Assembly (NCBI GenBank): GCA_009741485.1
Contig: CM019238.1
Span: forward strand, 15,411,965 to 15,475,964
Source: Malurus cyaneus samueli
Lineage: Eukaryota > Chordata > Aves > Passeriformes > Maluridae
Direction of reading: 5' to 3'
DNA: 64,000 nucleotides
Shown: positions 24,654-36,841 of the stretch, in pieces
Layout: the number at the start of each line of letters is the position of its first letter
How positions within the stretch are numbered: the first letter of the stretch is position 1
Program-made: the position numbers and the translations under genes
The notes under the pieces: generated by a model
Databases searched by the model: none
What the model was told of the DNA's origin: nothing
Seen by the model: only the letters and a program-made list of their open reading frames with translations

Positions 24654-26694
24654 ATTCTCAAGAAAACTTAAAACAGGGAAACCAAAAACCAGCTCCTGGC
24701 TGAGGGGTGAATGTAACCTCAATGGAGAATTCCCTGCCGGAAGGACTGGGTGCGCCTCATTCACACAATATCTTTTTTCATTCTCTGAATATATTAAAAG
24801 AGTGTCTTGTTGAAAGTAGATATTTCCCACTGTGATTAACGCCAAAGTAGAGTAAGGCACGCATTCCAGCAGTTTCATTTTCAGCTGCCAAGAAACCCCA
24901 GGGAAACACTGAAAGGTCCAAAAGATGGGAGCAACATTGGCTTCCTGTGGTTTGTTTGAATTGTGGGGTCTCTTAGTGCAAATGAGGTTATGGGCTGTAC
25001 AAGGAGAATTTGGGGTTGTGAGTTTAGAGGGCTTTTGGCTCAGCATTTTTTGTGAAATACAAAACCCTATAGAAATGATCCTTTTTCATGAGTTGTACTC
25101 ATTTTTGATATGAAATACAGAAGGTGCTGGAAAGCCCAGAGCACGCATCAAATCAGATTTTAACCTTTCCTATCAATGACATGATTTTCTTTATTGTTTT
25201 TGCAATGTGTTGTCATTTTAACATTCACAAAAACATCAAACACAGGTTTGATACTTTTGTTAGGATTGTTTGATTCAATAACATTGTTATCCAGACAGTG
25301 ATGTACAGAAATCAATACCACAAAGTGGAGGTGTTCAACAGGAAATTGTCAGATCAAACAGAATATTTCATTACCTTTCCCAGATGCATGTTTTTGTTTT
25401 GTTTTTAATCTGCTCCACTAATGACCAAAAAATACCAGAATCACAGTCTGTGGCTCAAATTTGAAAATACAATTATCAAAGAGTGCTTTCTTGAACATCA
25501 TTATTTCCCTGCGCTTTGTAGGAATTTGCAACCTGTCACGTCTGGTGATTAAGTATTTTCCAATATGCAAGGTGAATCGGAGAAATACTATTAAGGTAAA
25601 TAAAATAAACCCTCAATTTTCTTTGTCTTTAAGAGGATTTCGACACCCTCCATCCATTTCTGCAGCAGTCTTTCCGCCTTCAGAAATGAGGAGAAAATAA
25701 CTCACAAACATTGTAAAATTTGCTCATAAAGAGGCTCATGAGGAATGTAAAATAGCTGATTTCTCTGCCCCAAAATTGAAAGTCCAAAGCAAAGTAAAGC
25801 AGGTGACCCCTGGAAGCATGAGGTGGGCACAGGCAGGGGAATCCAAACCCCCAGTGACAATAAAGTCCCAACCCTGTTAAACCACAGCTGTAATTTTGGG
25901 AACTGATAAATCTTTGCATTCAGAAACAGTGTAAGTAGCATCCAAAAAAGGGAAGGTGCATTCAGAGACTTGATCTGTAATTAGTTTTTAATGTCTTAAA
26001 TGTAAATACTGAGGAAAAAGCACTCTTAGGCAACATTTTCATGGGGGGAAAGGAAAAAAAAAGGGATAAAAGAAGACTTAGGGCCTTATAGGTTATTTTT
26101 ACTCTAGCTAACTAAAAGCCACTCTCAATGAAAGTTTCTCCCATAAAAAGTCCCAATTACAACAAAGAAACTCCAGTTGCTTTCTAACGAGGGCAGTGCA
26201 GAACTCTTGGCTCCTGCATATTAACATTTCTTACAAATTCTATTGCACTTTTTAACTTTTCAGGGAGTTTAAATGTCTAAGTTAGATTGTATGAATAATG
26301 TAGGATTGCTAAATTGTCCTTCTCTCTATACTGACTGGAGAGGAAATCTAAATGAATTACACATCAGTGATTTATCTTGAGACCATGGGCTGAATATCCA
26401 ACCACTTAAGTTCTACTTTGGTTCATAAAGATATGAGAATGTCTGGCTTCAGTTTGTTAGGCCATGAAGAACTTCATCCTGAGGATTCTGCCTTTATTTT
26501 CACAGCATAAACTGAATGAAAACTCAGTGAGAGTATGTGTGTGTTTAAAGCTGACCTGCTTTGGCTGCAGCTCTCAAATATTTACTCACAGAGCACAACA
26601 CCCCCGTGCCCTCAAGCTGGGAGGGCACCCTGAGGAGATGATCAGGCATAAATTCCACATCCACACTGTCCTTGTGAGGGGAAGTAAAAGAACA
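24654..26694. other. Unique noncoding DNA, no gene recognised
   Basis: AT-rich unique sequence between the LTR and the CR1 tail. Frames on the minus strand near 25680-25941 (79 codons) and the part of the 190-codon frame up to 25046 have no recognisable domain. Confidence 0.5.
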
Positions 26695-27194
26695 GGATCA
26701 CAGAATCACAGAATCATTGAATCACAGGATCACAGAGTCACAGAATCACAGGATCACAGAAACCACAGTTCACAGAGTCACAGAATCACAGAAAATCAAG
26801 GATCACAGAGTCAAGAATCACAGATCACAGAATCACAATCACACAAAGAATCACAGAATCACAGGATCACAGGATCACAGGATCACAGGATCATGGAATC
26901 ACAGAATCACAGGATCACAGAATCACTGGATCAGAGGGTCACAGGATCACAGGATTGCAGAATCACAGAATCATGGAATTACAGAGTCACAGAGTCACAG
27001 AATCACAGGATCACTGGATCACAGGATCACAGGATCATGGAATCACAGGATCACAGGATCATGGAATCACAGAATCACTGGATCACAGGAACACAGAATC
27101 ACAGGATCACAGAATCACAGAGTCACTGGATCACAGAATCACAGAATCATGGAATTACAGAGTCACAGAATCACAGATCAGGATCAGAGTCATG
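26695..27194 (-). repeat. Expanded CR1 3'-tail octamer array
   Basis: About 500 bp made almost wholly of variants of the octamer AGAATCAC (with AGGATCAC, TGGAATCAC and AGAGTCAC forms), roughly 60 units. Read on the minus strand it is GTGATTCT, the known 3'-terminal direct repeat of CR1, which normally has only a few copies. Units differ by point changes and some gain or lose a base. The 8-bp period translates as an 8-residue repeat (24 bp) in all frames, which creates long spurious frames such as 26464-27297 (277 codons). It is a microsatellite grown from a LINE tail. Confidence 0.9.
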
Positions 27195-27612
27195 GATCAT
27201 GACAGACAATCAGGACAATGAACCACAGATAACGAGCTGGGATTCAAGATCAAGTCAGCCATGCCCAACCTCCTCACCAACCAAACCATGGCCCTGAGTG
27301 CCACGTCCACTCTGTTTTAAACACGTCCAGGGATGGTGACTCCACCACCTCCCTGGGCATATTCCAGTGTTCAATCACTCTTTCAAGGAAGAATTTTTTC
27401 TAATATCCCACCTAAACTTCCCCTGGCACAGCTCAAGGCTGTGTCCTCTCATTCTGTCGGTTTTTGCCTGGGAGAAGAGCCCGACCCCCTGCCCACACCA
27501 CCCTTCAGCCAGTTGTAGATAATGATAAGGTCACCCCTGAGCCTCCTTTTTTTTTTCCAGGCTGAACACCCCCGTCTCCCTCAGCTGTTCCTCACAGGGT
27601 TTGTGTCCCAAA
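27195..27612 (-). mobile_element. CR1 LINE 3' fragment, minus strand
   Basis: From about 27262 this follows the reverse complement of the CR1 3' region: 'accatggccctgagtgccac' at 27285, 'agggatggtgactccacc' at 27330, 'ataaggtcacccctgagcct' near 27525, and 'ccaggctgaacacccc' near 27557, ending near 27612. The octamer tail lies on its left, as expected for a minus-strand insertion. In CR1 this part encodes the C-terminal end of ORF2 and the 3' UTR. Here it is decayed and 5'-truncated, about 420 bp, and not expected to be mobile. The stretch 27195-27262 is a diverged junction. Confidence 0.9.
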
Positions 27613-30600
27613 CTTTCAGCCTGAACAGTGCAGAGCTGCCCCGGATCATCAGTGCCAGGAGATGGAGAGCCACAACCAGCACTCAGACAGATCTCTGCCA
27701 CACAACCCTGCATCCTCAGACACCAAACAGATGCACTTTTGATGTGTCATCAGATTCTCTTTTGCATTTACTCATTGGAGATCAAAGCGTTGACATGGGG
27801 GATGAAAAATTGCCACGTCTGTTCTGGCACGGGGATTCTTTACATGAGCCACATTTAAAAAAAAAAAAAAAAGAGAAAAAAATCAATTTCTTTGTTATGC
27901 CTCAGTGAACTTATTGGATCCAAAAATCTCTAGCTGGATGCTTTGCCAGGTCCCATAAGCAGCAGTGAGTCCTTATTTGCACCTTGATTAGATTTGCTCT
28001 GGACATTGTCATGGAATCACTGACTATGAAAATAGCTGCTGCTGTAATCTGAATGTGCAGAGGAGGTAGATCTGGTGTCTGGAAAACAATGCAGAGTCAC
28101 AAGAATTCCTCAGCCTCATTCAGTTGTGCAAAATCAAGAGTTAATACTCTTACAGTTCCAAGCTGTGATGGGCAAAGATCGGAATTTTCGCAGAATTAAT
28201 TGAGGCAAGTTTTCCACACAGTGCTCCACACAGTTCATGCCTAAAAATGGGTGACACATTCTTCTAGAAATCCCAAATTATTAATGTCTTCTGTTAACAG
28301 ATATGGCTTTAAGAAGACAAGGTCAACAGGTGGAAATGCTGCCTGCCCTTCAAGAGACACCAATTCCTGCCTTGTGTGCCAGCTGAGGTGGCACAATGTT
28401 AATGACAAAATACTTGTAACAGTGTTTGCAAATTCTCAAAATTAAAATTTCAATTCTATTCTAAAACTTCCTTATTTATACAACATCAGCAAAACCCAGG
28501 ATAAAACATTTAAACTAAAAAGAGAAGTGAAAATCACTGACAGCAGCTCACCCTTCCCACTCCCCTCACCGTGGCATTAGGATGTGGTGTGAGACAGAAC
28601 ATTATTGGGAAAGTTTGATTGCTGTGAATAAAATACAAGCTGTGATTCCTGATACCATCCTTCCACTGGCTGTGTGCTATTTTCAGGAATAATAACTGTT
28701 GCTGTGCTAAAAAAAAGAGATATTTAGCACTGTGGGCTCCTCAATATTGGCCAGGGAGTAAAATTTTTATCCACAATATGCAAAAATCTCAAAGTGAGGC
28801 AACACCCTCCTGGTTTATGTGTTGTGTTCGAGCTTAGCACATCTTTCTGTCACAACTGCAATTGCTCAGGAGCTCTGTGTGAGTGTCAGAACCCAGAATT
28901 GTGCTGTGTCCCCTGGGCAAGCTGGGACCTGGAGCCCTCAGAACTCAAACAGCTCAGAAAAAAAAAACCAACAAAAAAACATTTACTCTGCAGCTAAAGA
29001 GAATCACAACAAACAGTTGCAGCTGTACAGGTCACAAAGAGAGCTGGCTTGCTTCTTTACACTCCTTGGAAGCCTCCCACACTGATGGGCTGCTGGAAAA
29101 TGGGCACGGACTGAGCAGTTTGGCTTCTCCTCCGAGTGCTAAACACGGGCATGGAGCTGTGTAAAGCTGTTTTTAGCACTCCCCCACCATAGATATTCTC
29201 TCAGATTTAGTTCCTGCACAAGTACCAAGGTCATAGAAATGATTTTAAGATCAGAGATACACACATGGGGTCAGGGAAGGGGTTCAGAGAGAACTTGCAT
29301 TACAATTTATGCATTCCAGTTTTACATCATCGGACTGATATTATATCCAATAATACACCTTTTTCCCCCATAAACCATGGTCCCCCCTTTTTTTTTTCCT
29401 CCAGATTTGTGACTCAGGAGAGCCCTCTCATTAAGCAGTGCTAAGATGTAGGTGGCTTAGTGCTTAACAAGAAAATTCACGGTGCTGGTGTGATCTGTAC
29501 CACTGATCAATAAAAGAACAAGTGAATCTTTATTAATAAACCCTGGTGCACCTCAGAGAGTGCTTCAGACCAGGATCAGGCTGTGGGGTATTGACAATGC
29601 CAGCACATCCTGCTCTGTCAGACTCTGCACCGAGTTCAAAAGGGACCTGACTTTAATAGCACGGGTTCCATCAAGATTGCAGCATTAACATCCTAATTTT
29701 TACCTGCTTCAAACTCCCACTGTGTTGCTGCTGTATGGAAAAGATCCTTTTCCTTACATAGTGCCCAACCCTCCACAGGATTTGAAGTATTCATAAGGTT
29801 ATACATTTGACAGAAACTTGTAAAAAAGCTCCTTTTTTTGGTGGGAATTCAAGGTCATCCTTCCCCATTTTGAAACTGTTATATCTTCAGTGAAATTATA
29901 GCATATACATATTAAAAATGCATTTGGAAGGAATGGTGCTTTCTAAGGAGCAATTTTTAGTTTTAGACTCTGATGAGTTGATGATGGAAGTTTTCCTGTC
30001 CTCCTGGTGTGAAGCTCATGTAAGTAACACCTTATCTGCAATCAGTGTTATTTTATTGTCTAACTCTTCACCTTGCCTTTTATTCCATTCAGAACATTCA
30101 TGTCCCCAGGGAAGAGGCTTTGATAGATAAAGGTAATTTTTTAATTTCATTAGGCAAAGCAATTTTTGTCCAGAGCGAGAACGGCACAGGCAATATTATA
30201 TTTTAGTAAACACTACCATCTTATTCACAATGAAATAATCCTTTCAAGAATAATTCAGATTAAGGTTAATATGAAGATTACTGCACAAGCTCCTGCTAGC
30301 TTGGGACACAAAAAGAAGAAATGTGTCACTGAGCTAGAAATGACAAATTTTTGGTCTAAAGAACTAGCAAGAAATATGTACATTATTTGTGTATTGTAGG
30401 CACAGAATGTGGACTAAATAAACATTATTTTCCTAAAGGAGGTAATATATAAAATCTGGGATTGACCTGACCTGGCTATTCCATATGAAGGTTTGATATA
30501 TTCAGCTTTAATTTCTCATCAGACCATCAGCAGAAATTACTGATTTTTCCCTTCCCAGCAGGTTTGCAGGGGAATGTGAACACCCAGGACCCCCTCTCAT

Positions 30601-30616
30601 TCCCCTGGAAATGCAC
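27613..30616. other. Unique noncoding DNA, no gene recognised
   Basis: AT-rich unique DNA with an A run at 27857-27872. A 128-codon frame (27522-27908) begins inside the CR1 fragment and ends in the A run, so it is spurious. Frames at 28794-29164 overlap in three phases and are lysine-rich because of A runs. No RNA gene or transposon is visible. Confidence 0.55.
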
Positions 30617-30657
30617 CTGAGCTGAGCTGAGCTGAGCTGAGCTGAGCTGAGCTGAGC
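30617..30657. repeat. (AGCTG)n pentamer microsatellite
   Basis: Eight nearly perfect GCTGA/AGCTG units. It lies in a slightly GC-richer stretch (30540-30850). The overlapping 134-codon minus-strand frame contains a serine-alanine-glutamine-leucine repeat produced by these units and is not a credible gene. Confidence 0.95.
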
Positions 30658-33600
30658 AGTCTGGGACAGCCTGGCCTAGCCTCATCCTTCCCACTCTGCT
30701 GGGAACAATTTGGGATTTTGTGGAGGCAGCCCTGGCCAGATTCACTGGGTTCCTGCTCAGCAGATGGTGTTGACACTCCACATTATGGAAACAGCTCCCA
30801 GAGCCAGAGCAGATCCACCCTGAGCAGGGTTTGCTGCCATCTGCATCCCCTGCTCTCCTATAAATTTCTCCAAAGTCTATAAAGTGTTTAAAACTCAACA
30901 TTCGTATCCAGAAAAAGCAGCATTTTTGCACCCGTATCTAACACTCTTCAGAGAAGGGATGCAGAGATACTTCTTATTAAAGATGTTTTGAATATTTTGA
31001 TAAATCTAAATGGAAGCATCACAACTTTTCTTTTTCTTGTTCCTCTGCCTTAGCAAGCTTTTTCTTCCCCTCCTAATCTTAGCACAAGAACAGCTGCCCT
31101 ACAGCAAGGGAATCACACCAGTAAGAGAAGTTTTTTAAAACCCCAAGATTTAGTAGTGTGGTTTGGGGTTTTTAAGCAAGAATGTGGATATTTGAGCAAG
31201 GTGGAAAACTGAATTAAGGAAAAACAAAAACAGAAAACAGCTCAAAAAAAATCTAAAGTGAAAAGAATCTGAGGTCTTCTACTCGAAACACTTTCATCAG
31301 AATTATGTAAGGACACAAATGTTTATTTGGCTTTAGATTTAAAATGCTATCAAGATCATCATCATCATCAAAAGAGCATGCACAGGAGCAAACAGAAGGA
31401 AATCTCAGTTCCCTAATCTCTGCATTATGCACCCTAGAATCACAGAATACTCAGTATGCAGGAGAACCAGCAAAATCGAATTCTGATAGAGATAATAGCA
31501 AAGCAATGAGGCTTAATGGTTTCAGTGGATATAAAACAACAATCTCTAAGGGTAGAAATAGTGCTGCTGTCTTGGTTTTTAACCATTTGGGTTGTAGGCA
31601 AATATTTCTGCTGCAATTACAGAGGAAAAGGTTCTTTTTTGTGCTGTTTTGGGGAGCAGGAGATGGGAGGAGCTCCCAGCAGCCTCACCCAACACATCAT
31701 CAGTAGTGTGGGGACAGAAATTTACCCCGCAGGGAGAGACATCCCACCCCGAATCTCCAGCCACATTCATGTATAGACCTCATTTTTATTATTTTTGGGG
31801 TCCAACACAGTTTTTTGATACAAAGCAGGAGATATATTTGCATCAGAAAGTTGATTATGGTTCTGTAATTACAAAATCCTCTCTGGCAAGGAAAGCTGAG
31901 ATTGTGTAACAGAACAAGGTTACAGCAAACACCCCATGTCCAACTCTATTCCTGGGTAACTTCAGCTGATTCCTGAAAGTTTCCACGGGAATTGTAGGTG
32001 CAACACACAATTTCCATAAATTTGGGAACTCTGAGGAGCAGCAGCTACAACCTCTCTTCTCAAGATTGCCATCACTTAAACTGATTATTTCTGTGACAGT
32101 GGGGAAGTTCTGCAGCTGTAATAATAAAACATCAGAGGTGGATTTGTAATGGGAGTCCTGTAGTTATTTAGATTCTACAGAAAATTTCTACAGTGCCCTT
32201 TCATTTCAAAATGATTCTAAGATTTGGCTCTGCACATTCTGGCTGTACCTGTCCTCATTCAGTGAGTTACAGCACAGTAGGTCTTGTGCATAAAAACCTC
32301 TGTTATAAACATTTTCTGCTGTGCAGGAGTTTGTTTTTATGATCTAGACACTCCTTTTAGACACAATTTATATAAAAAATAGCAGTTATTTTTAATATTA
32401 TTTATATTACAACTCCCAGCTATTGTGGTTTTGCTGTCCCAGCTCACCTATAAACGAGGATTTTTTTCCCCCCACATAAAATTGTAAGATTCCCTCTCTG
32501 GGATGCCTGTTCCTACTGGCCATCATTTTAATGATATATAATAGTAGCCTGTCTGGAGAGAAGGGTCCCTGATGATGTATAACACCCTAATAGGTTCTCA
32601 CAGCACACTGATGACATGTTGCAGCCGTACATCATCAGACAAGCAGTCAGCAAGATGAGGAGTTTGGGGGATTCGCACGAGCAGAGCACAACCATAAAGA
32701 AAATATAAAACAGACCCACAAAAACAGATCTGCTGGTTCTGTCTGTCTTGGCTGAAGGCACCCCCAGAGCCAGAGATTTAAACATCCCATGGATTCTGGT
32801 ACAGGCCCAAGTGAGAGTATTGCTGATAAGAAAACCCCAACAATCCAAATATTTCCTTCTTGGTAACACCAATAACTTCATTCTCTTCTGCTCCTATTAA
32901 GGAACTTTCACTCATCAGTGCACACAACGCATTTTCAAGTGCAAAAATTCTGATCAAGTGCTCAGGTTACGTGCAGGGAGGTAAACAGAGAGAGCTTTCA
33001 GTCATTCTATCTTAAAGCTGAAAGAGCTAGCAGGAAAATAGCATGATAAAACAAAAAATGAACTTTCCTACTGCAGTGATGCAGGACATGGTGCTGGCAG
33101 AAGGAATCTGGTTAATTCTGCAGAAAAAGAAACAAAGCTCTCAACTGATCCTTCTATGTTCCAGTGTGAGTGAGAAAACACAAATTTCTGCAGTACCACA
33201 GGAAAGGTGAGAAGGGATAAATACATCTGCAGGTAGAACGCAATTGGGAAAATGTACTATTAATGTATTTCTAGACACACAAACCTGTACATGTTGTACA
33301 CATGTATTTAATCGTGAAGAGACACAAACAGGTGGCAGGGTTTTATCTGAAGGGACAAAACCTTGCTAAAAATTCTGGGATCTCCCACCACTTTGCTTTG
33401 ATCACTGGGAAATATTCCTACAACAATATCTGCCTTTCCCCATCATGTACCTTTCAAAAAGGAGGCAAATACCTTAATTATTTGCCAACAGAGAAGTCGA
33501 AAGCTCCACATTTTGCTGAGGCAGGAGTGCATTATTTAGACATCTCTAAAGAGAGTATAGTTCATGTTTTGCTTTTTGATTGAGAGCTGTTTGTTCTTAC

Positions 33601-36600
33601 ATGGCATGGACTTTCTCTGCTGATATTCTGTGTGTATTGCACTAACCAGAAAACAGCATTTTTTTCTCTTTTTTATCTTCAGGACCAGAAAGTAAAGGAA
33701 ATCAACAAATCTACAAGACACAATTGACCCAATTCTGTGATTATCAGAGGAAAATTCTTTGCCAAGCCACTCTCACTACTAATGATAATGATCCTTTGCT
33801 GTGATTTTCTGCTCCAGTTGCATAATGAAATTTTGTGTGGATATGACTCTTGCTACATAGATCTGATTTCAGAAGAACATTTTAAGGACCTGAAAGTGGT
33901 CTGTCTCTTTTTCAAAGAAAGTCATCATTCACCATTCTCTCTGAAGTTAAAGACCTGCAAGTAACTCAACTAAAATGATTTTTTTATTGAAGAAAGGAGG
34001 ATATTTAGATACCTTTCTCCCACTGATACTTTCCACCATCTTCATAAGCTTGCACGAGACAAACCATTATGATGAAAATTCAAGATATCATTTCAAATTA
34101 AAAACTAATTATCAGCAAAGATCAACATCTATCTGCTTCAATATTTCATTTTGCACTCATTTCTTGAATGCATTTGATTTTGGTTCAACAAAAGTACAGG
34201 ATATTGTCTTTTATGTAGGAAATTCTTTTCTTCTAGTTAATTTTCTCTCTGTGGCTCTTTATTGTTCTTCCACTTAAAGGATAACTCCACTTATAAGTTG
34301 TAGAGAAGTATTACATAGTCAAAGCGCGACTCAGATTTTGTGCAAGTGTTCATTTCACTTCTGCTCTTGCCCTGGCCTAGAATTCCACTTGAATATTTCC
34401 CAGTAGAATCAGGTTCTAGAGCCCAGCATGACTGCCTTGGTAATAGCACTGCCAGATTCCCATTCCCTGTGATATAACGCCCTAAAAAATGGAAAAAAGG
34501 GAAGTTCTGAACCTTAGGAGTCTTTGCTTTGGACTCAGATTTTGACACAGTGTTCAAAATACGTTTCATTTTGCCACACTGGTTTGTTTGATAAGAATAT
34601 CCTTGAGCACAGGAAAAGACCAAGGCATAAAAGAAAATATTTTCTCTCATCCTCCCTGGTTTATCTGCTCGTCCTCCTTTCAGCAGCTGCCACGGGAATT
34701 TTGTTTTGTGCCTGGGCCACTCGGTGACCTGCAGTGACATGGGAATGTCAGAAATTTTTGTCCATTTACCCTCAACAGCCCAGCTCGAGTTTTCTGTGGG
34801 ATTGTGGAGCTCAATCTGTGAGACTCCTCCTAATCTTTCCCAGAATTTAACTTAGAAATGTAATGAGACAATACCCAATTTAACAGACGACAGCTCTGAT
34901 GTTTGCTCTCTGAGAGAGTCACTGAAAGTAGAATTTAGGAAAATCATCTTTATTAAAACACAAGTGTTCTGTGGGCAGCAGAATCAGGGGAGCATATTGT
35001 CCATAAAAACACAAATTCCTTATGTCTAAATGAGAACCATTTAAATATCAATAGACAGAAATAAAAAATACATTGGTTTCATGTGTGTTTTTGATGAGAG
35101 CGTGAATGAAATTATCTCAGGAAGGAATTAAAGATTGATGAAGATACACAAATGTATCCATTTCATAAAAAAGAGAAATAGCATTTATACAGTTTCTAAC
35201 TGCTGGGAATCTCTCGTGTATATGTACAGATGTCAGAATTGATTGTCTTTGAGATTACAACTTGATTACAGAAAAAGAATATATCTTAAGAGAGTAAAAC
35301 AAATGACCATTAACATTTTCCAGCTATTTCAAATCTTCTGTCTAAAACTCAAATTATGGACAACGAAAAGCTGCTGTATCTTTTCTGAAAGGGACTTGAA
35401 TAAAGATATTTTTTGACTTCTTGTTTCTCCTTATTACACAGTGCTTTCAAATATTTGTGAATTTACATTTACAGAAACGGGCCTGAACAAGTTGAAGTAA
35501 GTAATTGGAGTGGCAGAAAAATATGTTCTGTGAAAGCCAAAGGATGGACTCCTCCATAGCCTTAAATCCATTTAATCTCAGGAAGTCACCCAGAAGGTGT
35601 CTTAAAAGACCCGTAATTTAAAGTTGTTTATATTAATGGTGTCTGCTGTAATAACTTGAATTAGGAAAAAAAAAAAGACCAGAAATTTTCAAAGTCAGGA
35701 GAAATAGATCTCGCTCAATGTTTGTCATTGTGGGAAACATTTTAGTTGCTTCCCAAGGTTCAAATAGCTGCAAACATTTAATTAAAGAACTAGAAAAACA
35801 GATTTATTCCTTTTATTCAGACCCTGCATCTGTCAGTAGGGAGGCAGGCAATCACTCTCTAAGTTGCTAGGTAACCTCTCATTTCAGCTGGAAGACAAAT
35901 AGGAATTAAAGATATTAAATGCAGTATAGACACAATGAGCAAATCACATAATGAAAAGGATGGTTTGCTAGGAGCTGCCATTTGGGATGTTAACATGGGA
36001 AATTTGTGCAGGGAAAGCTTCTCAGTTACCAACTCCTCAGTGAGAGAGGGGCTGTGTGGCATTTCATCTCTGGGGAGGGTTTGCTTTGGTTGGTATCATA
36101 ATAATGAAAATAGAGCTTGGTGGAGAAGGCAGAGACCACAATATCTGCAAAGAAGAATTTCCAAAATGTTCTCAGGGTTTGGGGTTTTTCTTGCCTTTCT
36201 TCCTTCACGTGACACACTGCCATAAACATTACACAAATCCAAAAATGCTGTATTTTCCAAATTATTGAAATGAAACTTTGCAGAAAGAACATAGATTTTC
36301 CCAAGGAAATGGTGACTTAATTTCTAAAACATTAAAGCCAGTTCACTTTGCAGCAGACACTTCAGCAGATCTCTGCTGGAAACCTCCATCAAACCTGTGA
36401 GTTCAGTGCCAGCTCAACTCACACTGAACCCCAGAGAGTGAATTCTGTGAATTTGGGTTTTATCCTATATTAAGCACTCTTTCCATTTGTTTGAGTTTTG
36501 CTTTATATCTCTGCATTTGAAAACTTTTAAAGTCTACCTTAGAGTCTCACAGCAAGTGAAAAAAAAACCCTACCACTGAAGAGGGGACACTTCTATTGGT

Positions 36601-36817
36601 AATTCCTGCCAGAAACCAGAAACACTGATCTAAATATCTTTAAAGAGTGGAAATTACTCTGAATACATTTGGGGAATATGGGAATTTTCCAGCAGAGTTA
36701 TGGCAGCAGTTCCTGGGCTTCCCACTGTCCATGGGAATATATCTGCACAGAAATCCAATACAGAAAGATTTCGTGGAAGGGAGATATAAATGATTGATGT
36801 CGGATTGCTGAAATATC
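30658..36817. other. Unique noncoding DNA, no gene recognised
   Basis: AT-rich unique sequence. A short (ATC)n run lies at 31355-31370. The largest frames are 120 codons at 31344-31706 (plus), 117 codons at 32528-32881 (minus), and 149 codons at 34291-34740 (minus). None has a recognisable domain, and each overlaps frames in other phases. No repeat family was recognised. Confidence 0.55.
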
Positions 36818-36841
36818 AATTAATGCAAAAAGGCATTAATT
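36818..36841. repeat. Small hairpin, 9-bp arms
   Basis: AATTAATGC (36818-36826) and GCATTAATT (36833-36841) are perfect reverse complements around a 6-base loop (AAAAAG). It could be a hairpin or two inverted homeodomain-like sites. Chance is possible in AT-rich DNA. Confidence 0.65.

Noticed and set aside
24474..25046. 190-codon minus-strand frame
   Set aside because: Overlaps the probable LTR in antisense and shows no recognisable domain.
26464..27297. 277-codon plus-strand open frame and its 161- and 88-codon companions
   Set aside because: Produced by the octamer CR1 tail, which stays open in three frames. The peptide is a monotonous repeat of the satellite.
29918..30130. Possible exon with a GTAAGT donor at about 30019
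   Set aside because: The frame has no similarity to a known protein, and a lone donor word is expected by chance in 64 kb.
30617..30657. GAGCT repeats resembling immunoglobulin class-switch sequence
   Set aside because: Only eight perfect pentamers with no surrounding switch-like kilobase array or immunoglobulin exons. A simple microsatellite explains it.
31434..31448. 'tagaatcacagaata' resembling a CR1 octamer tail
   Set aside because: Fewer than two units and the following sequence does not match any CR1 3' end I know.
34291..34740. 149-codon minus-strand frame
   Set aside because: No domain, overlapping frame on the other strand and codon use like surrounding noncoding DNA.
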